Source of the DNA: Nonomuraea roseoviolacea subsp. carminata
GTDB taxonomy: Bacteria; Actinomycetota; Actinomycetes; Streptosporangiales; Streptosporangiaceae
DNA: 64,000 nt
Assembly: GCF_024172185.1 (NCBI RefSeq)
Contig: NZ_JAMZEC010000001.1
Coordinates: forward strand, 9,523,001 to 9,587,000
Reading direction: 5' to 3'
The notes beneath the pieces were generated by a model, which searched no databases, was not told where the DNA came from, and saw only the letters and a program-made list of their open reading frames with translations. Below, piece by piece: positions 25,000-34,776 of the stretch (positions are counted from its first letter, which is position 1; each line of letters begins with the position of its first letter). The position numbers and the translations under genes are program-made.

Positions 25000-26055
25000 G
25001 TGGCGGAGGGACTCAAGGAGGTCCTGGCCGGCGCGGTGCCGCGCGTGTGCTCGGCGGCTGTCGCGCTCGTCGCCGTGGACGGCGAGGTCGCGGCGGCGGC
25101 GGTGGCCGGCGAGCTGGTCAGGTACACCGACGGCGAGGGCACCCTGGCCGGCGAGCGTCCGCCGGCGCGCCGCGACTCGATCTTCGACCTGGCCTCGGTG
25201 AGCAAGCTGTTCACCACGGCCGTCGTGCTGTCCCTGGCCGAGGAGGGCCGCCTCGATCTGGACGAGCCGGTGGCGGCCTGGCTGCCCGGGCGCGACCCGC
25301 GGATCACGCCGCGCCGCCTGCTCACCCACACGGCCGGGCTCCCGCCCACCCGCCGCGTGGACCTGGAGCTGCCGCACGCCGGCCACGCCGAACGGCTGGA
25401 CGCGATCATCGACACGCCCGTCACCGGCCCCGTCGGCGGGCCGTACCTCTACTCCGACGTCGGCATGATCACGATGGGCCGCGTGGCCGAGCTCGCGGGC
25501 GGCGCGCCGCTCGACGAGCTGGTCCGCGCCCGCGTCACCGGCGTGCTGGGGCTGGACGGGACCGGCTACCGGCCCGGTCCCGGGCGACTGGCACGCGTGG
25601 CGGCCACCGAGTGGAAGCCGGAACGGCCCGGGGCGGGGTGCGTGCGCGGCGAGGTGCACGACGAGACCTGCCACGGCCTGGGCGGCGTGGCGGGCCACGC
25701 GGGGCTGTTCGCCCCGGCCGACGACCTGCTGGCCTTCGGCGAGGCGCTGCGGCGCGGCGGCGGCGCGGTGCTGCGGCCGGAGAGCGTGGCCGAGATGGTC
25801 CGCGACCAGGGGGCCGAGGGGGCGGCGTTCCGCCACGGGCTCGGGGTGCGGATCGGCGACCCGGGCATCGTGGGGCCGCTGGAGGGTGCGTACGGGCATT
25901 CCGGGTTCACGGGGACGTCGCTGGTCGTGGACCCGGCGCGCGGGCTGACGGTGGTGCTGCTGACCAACGCCGTGCACCCGCTGCGCGGCCGGGAGGGCAT
26001 CCGCGACCTGCGCCGCGCCGTGGCCGCCGAGGCGCTCCGCCTGTCCCGCCCCTGA
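25000..26055 (+). CDS. Serine hydrolase of the beta-lactamase fold (S12), AmiE-like candidate
   Basis: A 351-aa penicillin-binding-fold hydrolase without signal peptide. The active-site SxxK is in ASVSKLFTTAV, the Tyr motif is YLYSDVGM and the third motif is GHSGFTGTS. In the Bacillus MurNAc recycling operon, a hydrolase of this same fold (AmiE) removes the peptide from muropeptides next to murQ and namZ. The identical neighbours here make a muropeptide amidase likely, though a D-aminopeptidase or esterase cannot be excluded. GTG 25000 has a G-rich Shine-Dalgarno sequence just upstream; it is likely in an operon with murQ. Confidence 0.85.
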   Translation: MAEGLKEVLAGAVPRVCSAAVALVAVDGEVAAAAVAGELVRYTDGEGTLAGERPPARRDSIFDLASVSKLFTTAVVLSLAEEGRLDLDEPVAAWLPGRDPRITPRRLLTHTAGLPPTRRVDLELPHAGHAERLDAIIDTPVTGPVGGPYLYSDVGMITMGRVAELAGGAPLDELVRARVTGVLGLDGTGYRPGPGRLARVAATEWKPERPGAGCVRGEVHDETCHGLGGVAGHAGLFAPADDLLAFGEALRRGGGAVLRPESVAEMVRDQGAEGAAFRHGLGVRIGDPGIVGPLEGAYGHSGFTGTSLVVDPARGLTVVLLTNAVHPLRGREGIRDLRRAVAAEALRLSRP

Positions 26056-26064
26056 CCGCCGCTG

Positions 26065-26087
26065 GGACGCCCGGGGCTCGGGCGTCC
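26065..26087. terminator. Hairpin terminator, convergent genes
   Basis: GGACGCCC (26065-26072) pairs perfectly with GGGCGTCC (26080-26087) around a 7-nt loop. A second GGACGTC/GACGTCC pair follows at 26095-26118. It lies between the 3' ends of the serine hydrolase gene and the LLM oxidoreductase gene. Confidence 0.55.
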
Positions 26088-26123
26088 TGAGACCGGACGT
26101 CTTCGGGCTCGGACGTCCAGGGC

Positions 26124-27026
26124 TCAGGCGTTGGGGGCGAGGGCCTCCAGGGCCTCCTCGGCGCGGCGCATGGCCTCCTCCGGCTCCGCGGTGACGATCT
26201 CGGGGTCGAAGTTGAGGTCGTGGAAGACCTCCGTCACGCCGCGCGCCCCGAGGTCGTCCACGTCGCGCCGGATCTCCTCGTACGTGCCGGACAACGGCGG
26301 CCGGTCCCCCTCCTCCGCCCCCGCCGGGCGCACCCGGGTGACGCCGCGGCACACGATGCGCAGCGCCCCGGGGTCACGGCCGGCCTCCCGGGCGGCGTCC
26401 TTGACCGCGGCCACGCGCGGCGCGATGCCCGCCAGGTCCTCCCTGCTGGAGCTGATCCAGCCGTCGGCGAGCCGGCCCGCCCGGCGCAGCGCCGGCTCGG
26501 CCGCGCCGCCCAGCAGGATCGGGGGCGCGTGCTCAGGGCGCGGGTCGAGATGGGACGGCGGGACCCGGTAGAACTCGCCCGAGTGGTCGATCACGTCCTC
26601 GGTCAGCGCCGCGCGCAGCAGCCGCGTGAACTCCTCGACCCGCCGGCCGCGCCGCTCGAAACCGACCCCCGCGGCCTCGAACTCCTCGCGCAGCCAGCCC
26701 AGCCCCAGCCCCGCCGTCAGCCGCCCGCCGGACACGATCTGCAGCGAGGCGAGCTGCTTGGCCAGCACGACCGGCTGCACGTAGGCGTTGACGACGGCCA
26801 CGCCGAGCCTGATCGTCCCGGTGACCCCCGCCAGGTACGACAGCGTGACCACCGGGTCGTGGACGCTGCGGTACACCGGCCCCATCGGATGGCCCACCGG
26901 GTACAGCACCCGCTGGAATGTCCACAGCTCCGCGTAGCCGAGCTCCTCGGCCCGGGCGGCCACGCGGCGCATGTTGGCGGGCGTGGCCCAGGCGCCCGAC
27001 TGCGGCACGGCGAAACCGATTCTCAT
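26124..27026 (-). CDS. LLM-class F420-dependent oxidoreductase
   Basis: A 300-aa luciferase-like (TIM-barrel) oxidoreductase of the actinobacterial F420 group. It starts MRIGFAVPQSGAWATPANM. It has YLAGVTGTIRLGVAVVN, the QLASLQIVSGGRLTAGLGLG stretch characteristic of the family, and RVEEFTRLLRAALTE. The substrate is unknown. I chose ATG 27026 because it gives the canonical N-terminus; the frame stays open to 27113, where the extra residues look non-coding. A Shine-Dalgarno sequence is weak. Confidence 0.85.
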   Translation of the reverse strand: MRIGFAVPQSGAWATPANMRRVAARAEELGYAELWTFQRVLYPVGHPMGPVYRSVHDPVVTLSYLAGVTGTIRLGVAVVNAYVQPVVLAKQLASLQIVSGGRLTAGLGLGWLREEFEAAGVGFERRGRRVEEFTRLLRAALTEDVIDHSGEFYRVPPSHLDPRPEHAPPILLGGAAEPALRRAGRLADGWISSSREDLAGIAPRVAAVKDAAREAGRDPGALRIVCRGVTRVRPAGAEEGDRPPLSGTYEEIRRDVDDLGARGVTEVFHDLNFDPEIVTAEPEEAMRRAEEALEALAPNA

Positions 27027-27124
27027 GCCTTCAGTCTGACCTACCCGCATTCCCTCCATGAGAGGGCAGTGGCAAGATCGGGGCGTATGCCACGTTTCAG
27101 GCTGCTCGACCAACGAGGAGAGTC

Positions 27125-27460
27125 ATGACGAGCCAGGACGTGCCGCAGGCGACCGTCGTGCCGTGGAAGGGCGTCACCGACTCCCTGGGCCGACGCGCGT
27201 GGACGATCGGGCAGCTCAGGGCGGCCATCGCGGACCTGCCCGACAAGGCCCCGTTCGTGATCCACGTGGAGGTCGACGACGACGGCGAGTACGACGAGTA
27301 CGAGGACCAGATCGTCGTGGGCGCCGGCTACGGCGAAGTGGACTGGGAGGACGGGTACGGCGCGGAGGCCGACCCGCTGTTCGGCCTGGTGTCCACTCGC
27401 CCCCTCGATCCCGCCTTGCTCATTCAGCCGGACCGGCCTCGTCGCGATGGCGGCGGCTAG
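27125..27460 (+). CDS. Small acidic conserved hypothetical protein
   Basis: A 111-aa cytosolic protein I do not recognise. Residues 20-50 (WTIGQLRAAIADLPDKAPFV) look like a short alpha/beta unit and are followed by a very acidic stretch, VEVDDDGEYDEYEDQIVVG. It has no signal peptide or membrane segment. A strong GAGGAG 5 nt before the ATG and a third-position GC bias like its neighbours support a real gene. It stands alone between the divergent LLM gene and the APH-fold kinase gene. Confidence 0.7.
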   Translation: MTSQDVPQATVVPWKGVTDSLGRRAWTIGQLRAAIADLPDKAPFVIHVEVDDDGEYDEYEDQIVVGAGYGEVDWEDGYGAEADPLFGLVSTRPLDPALLIQPDRPRRDGGG

Positions 27461-27524
27461 CGGTCACGCGGCCGGCCCGATCCGGTGATCGCGTCCGGCG
27501 GCGTAAACCGCACGTACTGCCGAA

Positions 27525-27530
27525 TACTCT
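27525..27530 (+). promoter_or_regulatory. Leaderless -10 box for the APH-fold kinase gene
   Basis: TACTCT ends 6 nt before GTG 27537. There is no Shine-Dalgarno sequence between them. Confidence 0.55.
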
Positions 27531-27536
27531 GTACGA

Positions 27537-28391
27537 GTGGATCTGGAGGCCGAACTCGGGGTCATCGCCGCCGCGCACGGCGGCACGGGAGAGCCGGTGC
27601 TCCACCCGACCCGCACCGACGTCGTGGTGTTACGCAGGGGCGAGGTCGTGGTCAAGGCGCACTCCCGGCGCGACGACGCCGAGGCGCTGCGCCTGCGGGT
27701 GCGCGCCGCGGCCTCGGCCGCGCTGAGCGGCGTCCTGCTGCCCCCGCTGCGTCCCGACGTGCTCACGGTGGCCGGTCGCGCGGTCACGCTCTGGCCGGCG
27801 GGCGCGCCCGTCGCGCACGACGAGCTCGACTCCGCGCCCTGGGAGGAGGGGGCCCGGCTGCTGGCGCGGCTGCACGCGGTGCCCCTGCCGCTGGTGCCGC
27901 CGCTCCCCGAGGCGGGCGGCCCGGAGCGGGCGGCCCGCGCGGTGCGCCGCATGCCGGGCGACGGCCCGGTCGAGCGGCTGCTGCGGCGGGCGTTCGAGGA
28001 GCTGCCGGAGCCGGAGCCGGTGCCCGGCCTGCTCGCCCACGGCGACTGGCACCTGGGCCAGCTCGTGCGCCGCGACCGCTGGCTGCTCATCGACGTGGAC
28101 GACCTCGGCGTCGGCGATCCGGCGTGGGACCTGGCCCGGCCGGCCGCCTGGTACGCCGCGGGGCTGCTCGACCCGGCCGTGTGGGAGCGGTTCGTGGGCG
28201 CGTACCTCGCCTTCGGCGGGCCGGCGCTCGGTGACGGCGCCGACCCGTGGCGGCGGCTCGACCTCCCGGCCCGCGCGGTGACCATCCAGCTGGCCGCTGT
28301 GGCCGTCGTCAACGCAGGTCGCGAGGGCCGGGAACTCGACGAGGTCGAACAGTCGTTAGTGGAGGCGTGCAACAGAATCGTCAGAGCGTGA
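27537..28391 (+). CDS. Aminoglycoside-phosphotransferase-fold kinase (small-molecule kinase)
   Basis: A 284-aa protein of the APH/choline-kinase fold. The ATP-site Lys is in EVVVKAHSRRDD. The catalytic motif is LLAHGDWHLGQLV, where the usual metal-binding Asn of HGDxHxxN is Gln. The DxD-type metal motif is WLLIDVDDLGVGDPAWDLA. Relatives phosphorylate aminoglycosides, amino sugars, homoserine or fructosamines; the phosphate acceptor here is unknown. It is transcribed in the same direction as the murQ block but separated from it by two genes. The Asn-to-Gln change may be tolerated. Confidence 0.75.
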   Translation: MDLEAELGVIAAAHGGTGEPVLHPTRTDVVVLRRGEVVVKAHSRRDDAEALRLRVRAAASAALSGVLLPPLRPDVLTVAGRAVTLWPAGAPVAHDELDSAPWEEGARLLARLHAVPLPLVPPLPEAGGPERAARAVRRMPGDGPVERLLRRAFEELPEPEPVPGLLAHGDWHLGQLVRRDRWLLIDVDDLGVGDPAWDLARPAAWYAAGLLDPAVWERFVGAYLAFGGPALGDGADPWRRLDLPARAVTIQLAAVAVVNAGREGRELDEVEQSLVEACNRIVRA

Positions 28392-28406
28392 CGGGGTTGC
28401 GCGCGG

Positions 28407-28412
28407 TAGGTT
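28407..28412 (+). promoter_or_regulatory. -10 box for the zinc-ribbon protein gene
   Basis: TAGGTT, 39 bp before ATG 28451. AAGGAGA (28434-28440) provides the Shine-Dalgarno sequence, so this transcript has a leader. Confidence 0.45.
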
Positions 28413-28450
28413 TTCCCTCACATATCCGAGGCCAAGGAGACCGACGAGAG

Positions 28451-28705
28451 ATGCAGTGCCCCAAGTGCCGCGGCACCATGCGGACTTATGAGCGCAACGG
28501 CGTTCACATCGAGCAGTGCGACAACTGCCGGGGAATCTTCCTCGACTACGGCGAGCTGGAGACGCTGACCCGGATGGAGGCCAGCTACCACGCCGCTCCC
28601 CCGCCCCCGCCCGCGCCGGGTCCCGCCTGGGGCGCCCCGCACGGCGGCCACCACTACGGCCACCACCGCCAGCGCAGCTGGGTGGGCATGCTGTTCTCCT
28701 CCTGA
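28451..28705 (+). CDS. TFIIB-type zinc-ribbon protein
   Basis: An 84-aa protein with a single zinc ribbon: CPKC at residues 3-6 and CDNC at about 25-28 frame a small beta sheet (MRTYERNGVHIEQ), matching the zf-TFIIB family of small bacterial proteins. The C-terminal half is Pro/Ala/Gly-rich then His-rich (GGHHYGHHRQRS), possibly extra metal binding. Function is unknown; relatives are usually stand-alone. AAGGAGA lies 10 nt upstream. It precedes a strong bidirectional terminator. Confidence 0.85.
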   Translation: MQCPKCRGTMRTYERNGVHIEQCDNCRGIFLDYGELETLTRMEASYHAAPPPPPAPGPAWGAPHGGHHYGHHRQRSWVGMLFSS

Positions 28706-28741
28706 CGGCCTGATCCTCCCCTGACGGATTGATGGACCGCT

Positions 28742-28768
28742 GGTCGTGCCGGCGAACACGGCACGACC
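28742..28768. terminator. First of two hairpins between convergent genes
   Basis: GGTCGTGCCG (28742-28751) pairs perfectly with CGGCACGACC (28759-28768), with a 7-nt loop. It lies immediately before the longer terminator. Confidence 0.6.
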
Positions 28769-28770
28769 GC

Positions 28771-28817
28771 GACACGGCAAGGGCCGCGCACCGCTCGTGC
28801 GCGGCCCTTGCCGTGTC
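28771..28817. terminator. Strong bidirectional hairpin terminator
   Basis: The 21-nt arms 28771-28791 and 28797-28817 (starting GACACGGCAAGGG) are perfectly complementary around a 5-nt loop. It lies between the convergent zinc-ribbon and lipoprotein genes. There is no T-tract, as is usual for high-GC actinobacterial terminators. Confidence 0.85.
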
Positions 28818-28847
28818 GGGGGTCTCGGCGGGTGTCGAGCCGGGGTC

Positions 28848-29852
28848 TCAGCCCGGGAAGTCGTCGGGGTCCACGTCGGCGGTGCGGGCGTTGCCGCCGG
28901 CGATCGCGTGCAGCGTGATCCGCCAGTCGTGCCAGCGGATCTGGGTGGCGGTGAAGGTGGTCTTGAACTTCACCGACTTCTGGAAGCGCTCGAAGCTGCA
29001 CTGCCGGGTGAAGGCGCGGGCCCTGCCGTCCCAGTCGACGCCGTGCGTGAAGTAGATCTTGTACGTGCCGTCCCGCACGCCGCTGATCTTGAACTTGGCC
29101 TTCTTGCGCACGTACACGCTGACCACCTTGGAGCCGCCCTTGACCAGCGTGACGACCGCGTCGCGGGTGCCGCCGTTGTCGATCTGCAGCGAGCTGCGGC
29201 CGGTGAGGGAGCCCCTGCGGATGAACGAGCCGTTCTTCAGGCGCCGGTTCTTCTTGCCGCCGGCCTTCACGCTGACCACGTCGGCCGGGTAGTCGCCGGC
29301 CCGCTGGAGGGCCTGGCCGGCCTGGTCGAGGGACTTCAGCGCGCCGCCGACGTCGGTGAGCGCGGCCGAGGAGGTGCACAGGTCGCGGGAGCCGACCTTG
29401 CCGGCGGTGCCGCCGAGCGCGGTGGCGAAGTCGCGCAGGCTGGCCACGTACGCGTCGTGCTGGGAACGCACCTGGTCGGGCGGCGTCACGGCGGCCAGCG
29501 CGGCGGCGCCGCTCTCGACCGCCTCGGCGGCCTTCTGCGCCCGCTGGCCGAGCGTCTTGACCGTGCGCGCCCCGGCCATCGAGCCGATGGCGCCGGCCAT
29601 GGCCTTGCGCCGGGACTCCAGCTCGGCCTTGTACGCGGCCGGGTCGAGCGCGGAGGCGCTGGGGGCGGCGGTCCCGGGAGGCGCGGCCGCGGTGCCGGAG
29701 GGCGGCCCGGCGGAGGGGGCGGCGCCGGAGCCGCCGGCCACGCCGCTGACCACGGGTTGCCCGCCCGAGGGCCGGTCGGTGGCGGCCGAGCAGGCGCCGA
29801 GCGTCAGGGTCGCCAGGGCGAGGACGCAGGAGATCATCCGGGGGGCTGCCAC
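28848..29852 (-). CDS. Putative surface lipoprotein of unknown function
   Basis: A 334-aa exported protein with lipobox LGAC (Cys about residue 21) after a short hydrophobic signal; an in-frame ATG five codons downstream is an alternative start. A Pro/Ala/Ser linker (about 25-70) leads into a helical region (about 70-180) and then a beta-rich domain ending YKIYFTHGVDWDGRARAFT and RWHDWRITLHAIAGG. The last domain resembles sugar- or wall-binding beta sandwiches in actinobacterial lipoproteins, but I cannot assign a family. It is convergent with the zinc-ribbon gene. Confidence 0.75.
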   Translation of the reverse strand: MAAPRMISCVLALATLTLGACSAATDRPSGGQPVVSGVAGGSGAAPSAGPPSGTAAAPPGTAAPSASALDPAAYKAELESRRKAMAGAIGSMAGARTVKTLGQRAQKAAEAVESGAAALAAVTPPDQVRSQHDAYVASLRDFATALGGTAGKVGSRDLCTSSAALTDVGGALKSLDQAGQALQRAGDYPADVVSVKAGGKKNRRLKNGSFIRRGSLTGRSSLQIDNGGTRDAVVTLVKGGSKVVSVYVRKKAKFKISGVRDGTYKIYFTHGVDWDGRARAFTRQCSFERFQKSVKFKTTFTATQIRWHDWRITLHAIAGGNARTADVDPDDFPG

Positions 29853-29957
29853 CTGTCACACTATCGCCCGGTTGATCCTTACCGTCAATCGCGACGGCCA
29901 CGGCGGCGGGCCGACACGAGACGATCACGAATATCGACTCCCGCCGGGCCCGCGGCC

Positions 29958-29985
29958 TAGAGTCGGCTGCATCACACCCAGGAGG
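29958..29985 (+). promoter_or_regulatory. Promoter and Shine-Dalgarno sequence of the acyl-CoA synthetase gene
   Basis: TAGAGT at 29958-29963 serves as -10. A near-perfect AGGAGG at 29980-29985 lies 6 nt before ATG 29992 and decides the start against a much longer open frame upstream. Confidence 0.6.
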
Positions 29986-29991
29986 ACAGGC

Positions 29992-31779
<1,788 letters not shown>

Positions 31780-31790
31780 GCCCGGCCGCT

Positions 31791-31814
31791 CCCCGGCGCA
31801 CCCCCGCGCCGGGG
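31791..31814. terminator. Hairpin terminator between convergent genes
   Basis: CCCCGGCGC (31791-31799) pairs perfectly with GCGCCGGGG (31806-31814), with a 6-nt loop, 12 nt after the synthetase stop. The convergent acyltransferase gene ends at 31873. Confidence 0.65.
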
Positions 31815-31872
31815 ACCTGGAGGCTCCGCCGCGCCGGGCCCCTGGAGGATCCGGCGCGCCGCCGCACCGGCC

Positions 31873-32964
31873 CTAGAGGATCCGGCGGGCGCCGGGGAGC
31901 GACCGGACGAGGTAGGCGAGCCCCCAGCACAGCGGCAGCGAGAGCACGGCCACGACGGCGAACTTGACGACCGCCGCCGCCTCCAGCCACCGGAAGGCCA
32001 GCGACACGGCGACGAGCACGATCGGGTGGACGATGTACACCGTGTAGGCGTGCGCCGACAGGAACCGGCCGAGCGGCCCCTGCCGGTCGAACCGCTCCCG
32101 GAAGATCACCACGAGCCCGGCGACGAGGCCGACCGCGAAGAAGGACTGCCACGCCGCCATGGCCGCCGACGACAGCACGCCGTCGGTCATCGCCCCCAGC
32201 GGCAGCAGCGTGGCCGCGGCGACGGTCGCGGTGATCAGCCCGGCGCGGCCGGTCGCCCGCGGCAGGGTCTCGAACCATCGGCGCCGGAAGGCCACGGTGC
32301 CCGCCGCGAACATGGAGACGTACTGCGGCAGGTAGTCGGGCGAGGGCAGCCCGAGGACCGGGACGTACGTGCCCGTCGGCACCGCCAACCGCCACACGAA
32401 CGTGGCCACGGCCAGGCCGGCGGCGAACAGCAGGAGCGACCGGAACCGCGGCGGCGCGGCCGGCGCCTCCTCCTCACCCCCGCGGCGCAGGCCGCGCCAC
32501 ACCGCGTACGCCACCGCGAAGACGATCAGCACCTCGGCGAACCACATCGGCCCCGGGTCCCAGGTGCTCAGGTAGAACTGCGCGTACGGCACCTTCCGCT
32601 GCTGGGCCAGGTACTGCGGGAGCGTCACCAGCGGCCGCAGCAGCAGCAGGAAGACGAGCAGCGGCACGCCCAGCCGCAGCAGCCGGTCGCGCACGAACGC
32701 CCGCCCGCCCTTGCGGTCGAAGGAGGCGGGGGTGAAGAAGCCGGAGATGAGGAAGAAGAACCCCATGAAGAACGCCTGGTTCACCACGACGAGGACGTCG
32801 AGGGCCACGCCGGAGGAATCGTGGGCGGACTCGACGTAGTACCACATCGGGATGTCGCCGTAGGTCACGGCGACGTGGTGTAAGACGACGAGCGCGGTGA
32901 GGGCGACGCGCAGGTTGTCCACGGCGAGGAGCCGGGTGCCGGTCCGGGGGTGTTCGGTCTTCAC
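31873..32964 (-). CDS. Acyltransferase 3 family membrane protein
   Basis: A 363-aa integral membrane acyltransferase with about ten membrane helices. The N-terminal signature LLAVDNLRVALTALVVLHHV contains the conserved His of the family, and FFLISGFFTPASFDRKG is the second typical motif. Relatives O-acetylate or acylate exported sugars, lipids or peptidoglycan; the acceptor is unknown. It starts at GTG 32964, overlapping the TetR stop (GTGA), so it is the second gene of a TetR-acyltransferase operon and is probably controlled by that repressor. Confidence 0.85.
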   Translation of the reverse strand: MKTEHPRTGTRLLAVDNLRVALTALVVLHHVAVTYGDIPMWYYVESAHDSSGVALDVLVVVNQAFFMGFFFLISGFFTPASFDRKGGRAFVRDRLLRLGVPLLVFLLLLRPLVTLPQYLAQQRKVPYAQFYLSTWDPGPMWFAEVLIVFAVAYAVWRGLRRGGEEEAPAAPPRFRSLLLFAAGLAVATFVWRLAVPTGTYVPVLGLPSPDYLPQYVSMFAAGTVAFRRRWFETLPRATGRAGLITATVAAATLLPLGAMTDGVLSSAAMAAWQSFFAVGLVAGLVVIFRERFDRQGPLGRFLSAHAYTVYIVHPIVLVAVSLAFRWLEAAAVVKFAVVAVLSLPLCWGLAYLVRSLPGARRIL

Positions 32965-33578
32965 GTGCACGCCCTTTCGAGGAGGTCGGCGAGCTGCCTG
33001 GCGTGGGCCTCCAGGTCGTGCTCGGGATGGGTCTGCCAGTAGGCGAACATCGCGTCGATGGCGGCCTGGTGCGTGACGGCCATGACGCGGACGTCGAAGG
33101 CGCGGAACTCCCCGCGGTCCTGACCGCGGCGGTAGATCGACTCGAGGGCCTGGTAGAGCCCCTCGCTCGTGTGGACGCCGTAGCGGGGTTCGCCGTCGGT
33201 CGTGCGCAGGTTGTTGAAGATCTCGCCGAGCGCGGTGAGCTGGACGCGGTTGGCCCGCATGTGCTCGGCGACGGAGACGATGTGCGTCCTGAGCAGCTCG
33301 GCGGCCGACTCGGCGCCCTCCATACGGGCGACGACGAACTCCCCGATCTGTGCGTAGACGCGGTCGACGACCTGCTCCATCAGCTCCTCCTTGCCGGCGA
33401 AGTGGTAGGAGATGACGCCCTTGCTGATGCCGGCGCGCTGGGCGATCCGGGCGAGCGACGCCCGGGCGAAGCCCACCTCGGCGATCACCTCGACGGCGGC
33501 GCGCACGATCTGGTCGCGCCGCGCCTCCTCGATGAACGACCGCGCCTTCTGGCCCCCTGGCTGAATTTCTGACCGCAT
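32961..33578 (-). CDS. TetR/AcrR-family transcriptional regulator
   Basis: A 205-aa one-component regulator. The N-terminal HTH (about residues 20-62) reads IVRAAVEVIAEVGFARASLA then IAQRAGISKGVISYHF. The rest is an all-helical ligand domain with TALGEIFNNLRT and AMFAYWQTHPEHD. I prefer ATG 33578, which lies 6 nt after a TAAATT box (leaderless); a TTG two codons upstream is the alternative. It is co-translated with the acyltransferase and may repress that operon through the AT-rich promoter sequence. Confidence 0.9.
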   Translation of the reverse strand: MRSEIQPGGQKARSFIEEARRDQIVRAAVEVIAEVGFARASLARIAQRAGISKGVISYHFAGKEELMEQVVDRVYAQIGEFVVARMEGAESAAELLRTHIVSVAEHMRANRVQLTALGEIFNNLRTTDGEPRYGVHTSEGLYQALESIYRRGQDRGEFRAFDVRVMAVTHQAAIDAMFAYWQTHPEHDLEAHARQLADLLERACT

Positions 33579-33584
33579 GGCCAA

Positions 33585-33590
33585 AATTTA
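33585..33590 (-). promoter_or_regulatory. Leaderless -10 box for the TetR regulator gene
   Basis: TAAATT on the minus strand, followed by 6 nt and ATG 33578. Local AT-richness (AAATTT and AAAATTT flanks on either side of the start) could also form the autoregulatory operator. Confidence 0.55.
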
Positions 33591-33691
33591 GCACACGCGG
33601 ACAGAAGGCGGGGATCATGGATGTGTTCAGGCGTGAGCGAGCGCGTGGGTGAGGGTTCCCGCCCGATGACGGGCGGACGGAATGAGCGCGT

Positions 33692-34651
33692 TCAGGGACG
33701 GGTGAAGGCGGCCAGGAGGCGGTCGGCGGCCAGCGACGGGGTGAGGGTGCCCGCGAGGACCTCCTTCTCCACCTCCTCGGCGATGGCCGCGACCCGGGGA
33801 TCGTGACGCAGTTCCGCCAGCAGCCGGTCGCGTACCAGCGTCCACGTCCAGCCGACCTGCTGGCGGCGGCGCTTGCCGGCCAGATCCAGGCCGTCCTGGT
33901 GCCGCAGCACCTGGTCCCACAGCTCCGGCAGGCCGTCGCCCGTGAGGCCGCTGCACGTCAGCACGGGCGGCGGCACGCTGTCGGAGCGCAGCATGCGCAG
34001 CGCCCCGGCCAGCTCGCGGGCCGCCTTGCGCGCGGCGAGCGCGTACTCGCCGTCCGCCTTGTTGACCGCGATGACGTCCGCGAGCTCCAGCACGCCCTTC
34101 TTGATGCCCTGGAGCTGGTCCCCGGTGCGGGCCAGCGTCAGCAGCAGGAACGTGTCCACCATGTCGGCGACCGCCGTCTCCGACTGGCCCACGCCCACGG
34201 TCTCGACGAGCACGACGTCGTAGCCGGCCGCCTCGACGACGACCATGGCCTCCCTGGTGGCCTTGGCGACGCCGCCCAGCGTGCCGGACGTGGGCGAGGG
34301 CCGGATGAACGCGGCCGGGTCGGCCGCCAGGCGCGACATGCGGGTCTTGTCGCCGAGGATGCTGCCGCCGGTACGGGTCGAGGACGGGTCCACGGCGAGG
34401 ACGGCCACCCGGTGACCCCGGCCGGTGAGCATGGTGCCGAGGGCGTCCACGAATGTGGACTTCCCCACACCCGGCACGCCCGAGACGCCCACGCGGCGGG
34501 CCCGGCCGGACAGCGGGGTCAGCGCGACGAGCAGGCGCTGGGCGAGGGCGGCGTGGTCGGGCCGGGTGGACTCGACCAGCGTGATCGCGCGGGCGATCCA
34601 CGTGCGGGAGCCGTCGCGCACGCCCTTGGCGTAGTCCTCCAGCGACCGCAC
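33692..34651 (-). CDS. meaB: Methylmalonyl-CoA mutase-associated GTPase MeaB
   Basis: A 319-aa G3E GTPase that loads and protects the B12 cofactor of methylmalonyl-CoA mutase. Walker A is GVSGVPGVGKST, then DPSSTRTGGSILGDKTRM, ETVGVGQSE (switch/Walker B region) and the guanine motif VNKAD. The C-terminal dimerisation arm, ELRHDPRVAAIAEEVEKEV, is present. It normally follows mutB directly; here it lies 3.3 kb away on the same strand with two opposite-strand genes in between. No strong Shine-Dalgarno sequence is visible. Confidence 0.93.
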   Translation of the reverse strand: MRSLEDYAKGVRDGSRTWIARAITLVESTRPDHAALAQRLLVALTPLSGRARRVGVSGVPGVGKSTFVDALGTMLTGRGHRVAVLAVDPSSTRTGGSILGDKTRMSRLAADPAAFIRPSPTSGTLGGVAKATREAMVVVEAAGYDVVLVETVGVGQSETAVADMVDTFLLLTLARTGDQLQGIKKGVLELADVIAVNKADGEYALAARKAARELAGALRMLRSDSVPPPVLTCSGLTGDGLPELWDQVLRHQDGLDLAGKRRRQQVGWTWTLVRDRLLAELRHDPRVAAIAEEVEKEVLAGTLTPSLAADRLLAAFTRP

Positions 34652-34727
34652 GGGCCCTCCCCTCCCAACCTGCTAGGAGTTTCCCACTTGATCAGATTAA
34701 CCCCCGCCAAGTCATAACTTTTGACGC

Positions 34728-34733
34728 TAAGGT
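34728..34733 (+). promoter_or_regulatory. Possible -10 box upstream of the kinase-like gene
   Basis: TAAGGT within an AT-richer patch (34690-34735). The resulting leader carries AGGAG at 34760-34764, 12 nt before ATG 34777, a rather long spacing. Confidence 0.35.
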
Positions 34734-34776
34734 GCAGAGCGTAGTCGTCCCATCCGTCACAGGAGTCACTCCCCTC

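Noticed and set aside
31817..31890. Tandem repeat near the acyltransferase stop (CTGGAGGATCCGGCG-like)
   Set aside because: The three similar pieces are spaced irregularly (25 and 31 bp) and too diverged to call a repeat array with confidence.
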